In this document: positions 5,330 to 7,124 of the stretch, in pieces
Numbering within the stretch: position 1 is the first letter of the stretch
Layout of the letters: each line of letters opens with the position of its first letter
Assembly (NCBI GenBank): GCA_022701475.1
Contig: JAKOOI010000220.1
Location: 1 to 7,124 of the forward strand
DNA length: 7,124 nucleotides
Reading direction: 5' to 3'
Source: Weeksellaceae bacterium
GTDB taxonomy: Bacteria > Bacteroidota > Bacteroidia > Flavobacteriales > Weeksellaceae
Made by a program: the position numbers and the translations under genes
The notes under the pieces: model-generated
What the model saw: the letters and a program-made list of their open reading frames with translations, nothing else
Databases searched by the model: none
What the model was told of the DNA's origin: nothing

Positions 5330-6043
5330 TTACTTTTTAATGAACGGCAAAGATTTGTACCCTTCCACCGTCAGGATATAAGAGCCTGCCTGGAATGCCT
5401 GCACATCGATTTTTACTTTACGGTCTGCCGTTTTGGTCTCATACACCAGTTTTCCGGAAGCATCGTGGATCCTCAGCATCAGGTTTTTCTCCACATTCTC
5501 AAGATGGAGGACATCCGTTACCGGGTTGGGATAGGCCCTGAATTCTTTCTTCACGATTTCATTTTCTGCTGTACTCAACTGCGAAGTATTGTTATAATAC
5601 ATCTTATTTCCGGAAGGGGAAGTAATCACCAGAGTTTTCAGGTTTCCGGATGTGGTAACCTGATAGGTAAAAACCGATCCGTATGATGCGTTGGCGAAAT
5701 AGTCACAGTTTTTCTGGTCGTAATTCCTTACCGGAACGGCATTGCCGCCATTGTACCAGAGCTGGGTACATCCAGCATTAGCAGTCATGATCATATTATT
5801 GGTTCCCGGCATGATTCCGACCAGGAAACCGGAAGTATTATAATATTTGGAGCTGAAGGAATAGCTTGTTCCGCCTGCCGAAGTAAATTTGGACGGAAGA
5901 ACACCGCCGTCTATAAGAGGCGTATTGGTTGTCTGCCCGGCACTGGTTACCATTTTGGAAATATACCAGTTATTCGATAAAAGATCGGAAGTTTGGGCAG
6001 ATAGCATTCCTGCTGCCAGTAGAAGAAATAAAGCTTTTTTCAT
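5330..6043 (-). CDS. Small secreted protein with type IX secretion (type A) sorting domain
   Basis: A 237-residue exported protein of unknown role. An N-terminal signal peptide (MKKALFLLLAAGMLSA) probably ends before Gln17. The mature part (about 17-150) is rich in Ser, Thr, Asn, Gly and Tyr. It starts with a WYISKM segment and has two cysteines, Cys92 and Cys113, that could form a disulfide; the pattern is reminiscent of lipocalin-like or META-type beta domains, but I cannot confirm this. Residues from about 168 to the end form a type A sorting domain: FRAYPNPVTDVLHL, then RIHDASGKLVYE, then AGSYILTVEG and a terminal lysine pair. Such proteins cross the outer membrane through the type IX machinery and are cleaved or anchored at the surface. 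I start at ATG 6043: the in-frame ATG at 6061 would lie inside the promoter box and put six residues before the signal peptide. Confidence 0.88.
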   Translation of the reverse strand: MKKALFLLLAAGMLSAQTSDLLSNNWYISKMVTSAGQTTNTPLIDGGVLPSKFTSAGGTSYSFSSKYYNTSGFLVGIMPGTNNMIMTANAGCTQLWYNGGNAVPVRNYDQKNCDYFANASYGSVFTYQVTTSGNLKTLVITSPSGNKMYYNNTSQLSTAENEIVKKEFRAYPNPVTDVLHLENVEKNLMLRIHDASGKLVYETKTADRKVKIDVQAFQAGSYILTVEGYKSLPFIKK

Positions 6044-6058
6044 GGTTAGAAATTTTTG

Positions 6059-6066
6059 CAAAGATA
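6059..6066 (-). promoter_or_regulatory. -7 promoter box of the secreted-protein gene
   Basis: The - strand reads TATCTTTG, an exact TAnnTTTG match, 15 bases before the ATG at 6043. It lies in the 33-bp gap behind the SMR gene; any -33 contact would fall inside the end of that gene, where no TTG stands at the normal spacing. The box also argues for the 6043 start rather than 6061. Confidence 0.55.
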
Positions 6067-6076
6067 ATCATTTTTT

Positions 6077-6406
6077 TCAATGGGCGGAAACCGCTTTCAA
6101 TCCTGCTACGGAACCGATCAGGGTCAGCATAAAGAAAACCCTCCAGAAAGTTACCGGATCCCTGAAAAACAGAATTCCAACCAGTGCCGTTCCTACCGCT
6201 CCGATTCCTGTCCACACGGCATAGGCAGTGCCGATCGGAAGCGTCTGGATGGCTTTCATCAGCAGCAGCATGCTTATCGTAAGCGAAATCAGGAAGCCTG
6301 CAAACCAGAAATACATGGGAGTTCCGGTAGTTTCCTTTACTTTTCCGAGACAGGAAGCAAAAGCCACTTCAAACAGGCCTGCAATAATTAAAATAATCCA
6401 GTTCAT
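6077..6406 (-). CDS. Small multidrug resistance (SMR) family transporter, SugE/Gdx-like
   Basis: A 109-residue inner-membrane protein with four predicted helices (about 3-21, 31-50, 57-79 and 86-104), the standard size for an SMR subunit, which works as an antiparallel dimer exchanging protons for cationic substrates. The essential Glu13 is in AGLFEVAFA. The third helix reads LPIGTAYAVWTGIGAVG (56-72), a signature shared with the SugE/Gdx guanidinium exporters rather than EmrE, and the C-terminus GLKAVSAH resembles the SugE end. The first helix differs from classic Gdx: it has FASCLGK where Gdx has a WAVGLK-type stretch, so substrate preference is uncertain between guanidinium-type and hydrophobic quaternary cations. 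It lies downstream of a Crp/Fnr regulator in the same direction, which suggests local control. I saw no guanidine riboswitch motif in the 119 bp before it. Confidence 0.93.
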   Translation of the reverse strand: MNWIILIIAGLFEVAFASCLGKVKETTGTPMYFWFAGFLISLTISMLLLMKAIQTLPIGTAYAVWTGIGAVGTALVGILFFRDPVTFWRVFFMLTLIGSVAGLKAVSAH

Positions 6407-6429
6407 TGTTCAGTTATTATGATGGGTTG

Positions 6430-6437
6430 CAAAGTTC
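6430..6437 (-). promoter_or_regulatory. Weak candidate -7 box for the SMR gene
   Basis: The - strand reads GAACTTTG, 7 of 8 matches to TAnnTTTG with the first T replaced by G, 23 bases before the SMR start. The nearest upstream TTG (6466-6464) is 26 bases away, longer than usual. A weak or activator-dependent promoter is possible; otherwise the SMR gene is read from the regulator upstream. Confidence 0.3.
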
Positions 6438-6506
6438 TGGATTTAAAAGGAATTATCATTTTACAATTGTTAAAAAACAGTGTATCCTGATCCTGGGGAA
6501 TCTTGT

Positions 6507-6525
6507 ACCGGTGCTCGGAACCGGT
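6507..6525 (-). terminator. Hairpin abutting the regulator stop codon
   Basis: ACCGGT (6507-6512) and ACCGGT (6520-6525) are reverse complements around a 7-base loop, touching the last base of the Crp/Fnr stop codon. On the - strand the hairpin is followed by ACAAG, not a T tract. A six-T run appears only further on (complement of 6472-6477). It may therefore be an RNA-stabilising or attenuating structure that lets part of the transcripts continue into the SMR gene. Confidence 0.35.
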
Positions 6526-7092
6526 TTACTTCATCTCTGCCCGGATCCTGCTCAGGCTTACCTGGGTAATCCCCAGATACGAAGCGATATGGCCGAGCTG
6601 TACCCGCTGCAGCAGGTCCGGTTTTTCTTTTATCAGGTCCTGGTACCGTTCCGAGGCCGTTTTGAACTGCCGTGAAATAATCAGTTCTTCGGTTTTCACC
6701 AGTTCTTTTTCCGCAAACTTCCGCCCCCAGTTGGCCATATGGATGTCTTGGCGGAACAGGTCTTTCAGGGCAGCGGTTTCCAGCCGGTACAGGATACAGT
6801 CTTCCAGCAGTTCGATATATTCATAGCCGGGTAGGTCTGCCACATAGCTTTTCATGGAAACCACCGGGTCACCTTCCTTCCCGAACCAGAAGGTAATATC
6901 CCGGTCTTCTGCCGGCGCATAGGCCCTGGCAATCCCTTCTTTGATAAAGTAGATATGCGGGACTACTTTTCCGGCTTCCATCAGGATAGAATTCCTTGGA
7001 CAGGCAATTTCAGTTACCGATGCGGTGAGCTGCCGTTTTGAAGTGCCGGGCATAGGGTAAATACGGTCGAGAATTTCGTCAATCATCATCAT
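6526..7092 (-). CDS. Crp/Fnr-family transcriptional regulator
   Basis: A 188-residue cytoplasmic DNA-binding protein. Residues about 20-110 form the cyclic-nucleotide-binding-like beta roll (PRNSILMEAGKVVPHIYFI, then KEGIARAY near 51-58). The usual phosphate-binding cassette of true cAMP receptors (GE-x-A/L ... RxA) is not seen; the matching region reads FGKEGDPVVSMKSY (70-83), so it probably does not bind cAMP in the classical way. There is no Fnr-type cysteine cluster. A long dimer helix spans about 107-140 and the C-terminal helix-turn-helix is VQLGHIASYLGITQVSLSRI (164-183), ending only five residues later. This short form, with recognition helix SLSRIR, is common in Bacteroidetes. The start is one of three consecutive ATG codons (7092, 7089, 7086); I keep the first. 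The neighbouring SMR gene is its most likely local target, by position only. Confidence 0.9.
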   Translation of the reverse strand: MMMIDEILDRIYPMPGTSKRQLTASVTEIACPRNSILMEAGKVVPHIYFIKEGIARAYAPAEDRDITFWFGKEGDPVVSMKSYVADLPGYEYIELLEDCILYRLETAALKDLFRQDIHMANWGRKFAEKELVKTEELIISRQFKTASERYQDLIKEKPDLLQRVQLGHIASYLGITQVSLSRIRAEMK

Positions 7093-7105
7093 CGGTTATT
7101 TTAAC

Positions 7106-7113
7106 CAAAAATA
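7106..7113 (-). promoter_or_regulatory. -7 promoter box of the Crp/Fnr gene
   Basis: The - strand reads TATTTTTG, an exact TAnnTTTG match, 13 bases before the first of three ATG codons and 19 before the third. The -33 element would lie beyond the right edge of the window. The short distance to 7092 mildly favours starts 7089 or 7086, where the spacing approaches that of the other genes here. Confidence 0.5.
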
Positions 7114-7124
7114 CGGCTTTCCCA

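Noticed and set aside
5297..5686. 129-codon open frame on the + strand facing the secreted-protein gene
   Set aside because: It is antisense to the sorting domain and starts within the terminator region, with no promoter box or recognisable motif.
6407..6525. Guanidine riboswitch upstream of the SugE-like transporter
   Set aside because: I looked for ACGR- or ACCGG-type loop pairs on the transcribed strand. The only ACCGGT pair (6507-6525) is a simple self-complementary hairpin joined to the regulator stop, without the expected riboswitch layout.

Overview
The window looks like ordinary chromosomal DNA of a Bacteroidetes bacterium, most likely Flavobacteriia and Chryseobacterium-like (Weeksellaceae). 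Reasons: a secreted protein with a type IX secretion sorting domain, TAnnTTTG -7 promoter boxes in front of most genes, little sign of Shine-Dalgarno sequences, and protein sequences that read like Chryseobacterium homologues. The genus is a judgement from the proteins, not a measured result.

Layout. Bases 1-305 hold the probable last residues of an upstream gene, a GC-rich tract full of small inverted and direct repeats (including a REP-like palindrome), and a good promoter. Then come, on the + strand: gpmI (cofactor-independent phosphoglycerate mutase), closed by a textbook terminator; a soluble diiron acyl-ACP desaturase with its own promoter box and terminator; a small HAD-superfamily hydrolase; an unusual intergenic block of 8-bp units in two inverted arms; map (type I methionine aminopeptidase); and a SAM-dependent methyltransferase whose start codon overlaps the map stop. 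A strong hairpin between convergent genes ends this half. On the - strand, reading leftward from the right edge: a Crp/Fnr-family regulator, an SMR-type small efflux protein, and a small secreted protein with a C-terminal type IX sorting domain.

How the genes work together. The + strand genes are mostly housekeeping (glycolysis, membrane lipid unsaturation, protein N-terminal maturation) and sit in separate short units, except map and the methyltransferase, which look translationally coupled. The Crp/Fnr regulator and the SMR transporter share an orientation and are separated by about 120 bp, so the regulator is a candidate controller of the pump. The secreted protein appears to have its own promoter box in the 33-bp gap behind the SMR gene.

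I found no mobile element, CRISPR array, tRNA or rRNA gene, and no obviously new multi-gene system. The most unusual structure is the inverted array of 8-bp units that runs right up to the map start codon. Lesser points are the repeat-rich leader upstream of gpmI and a methyltransferase whose presumed ancestral zinc-ribbon cysteines are all replaced.
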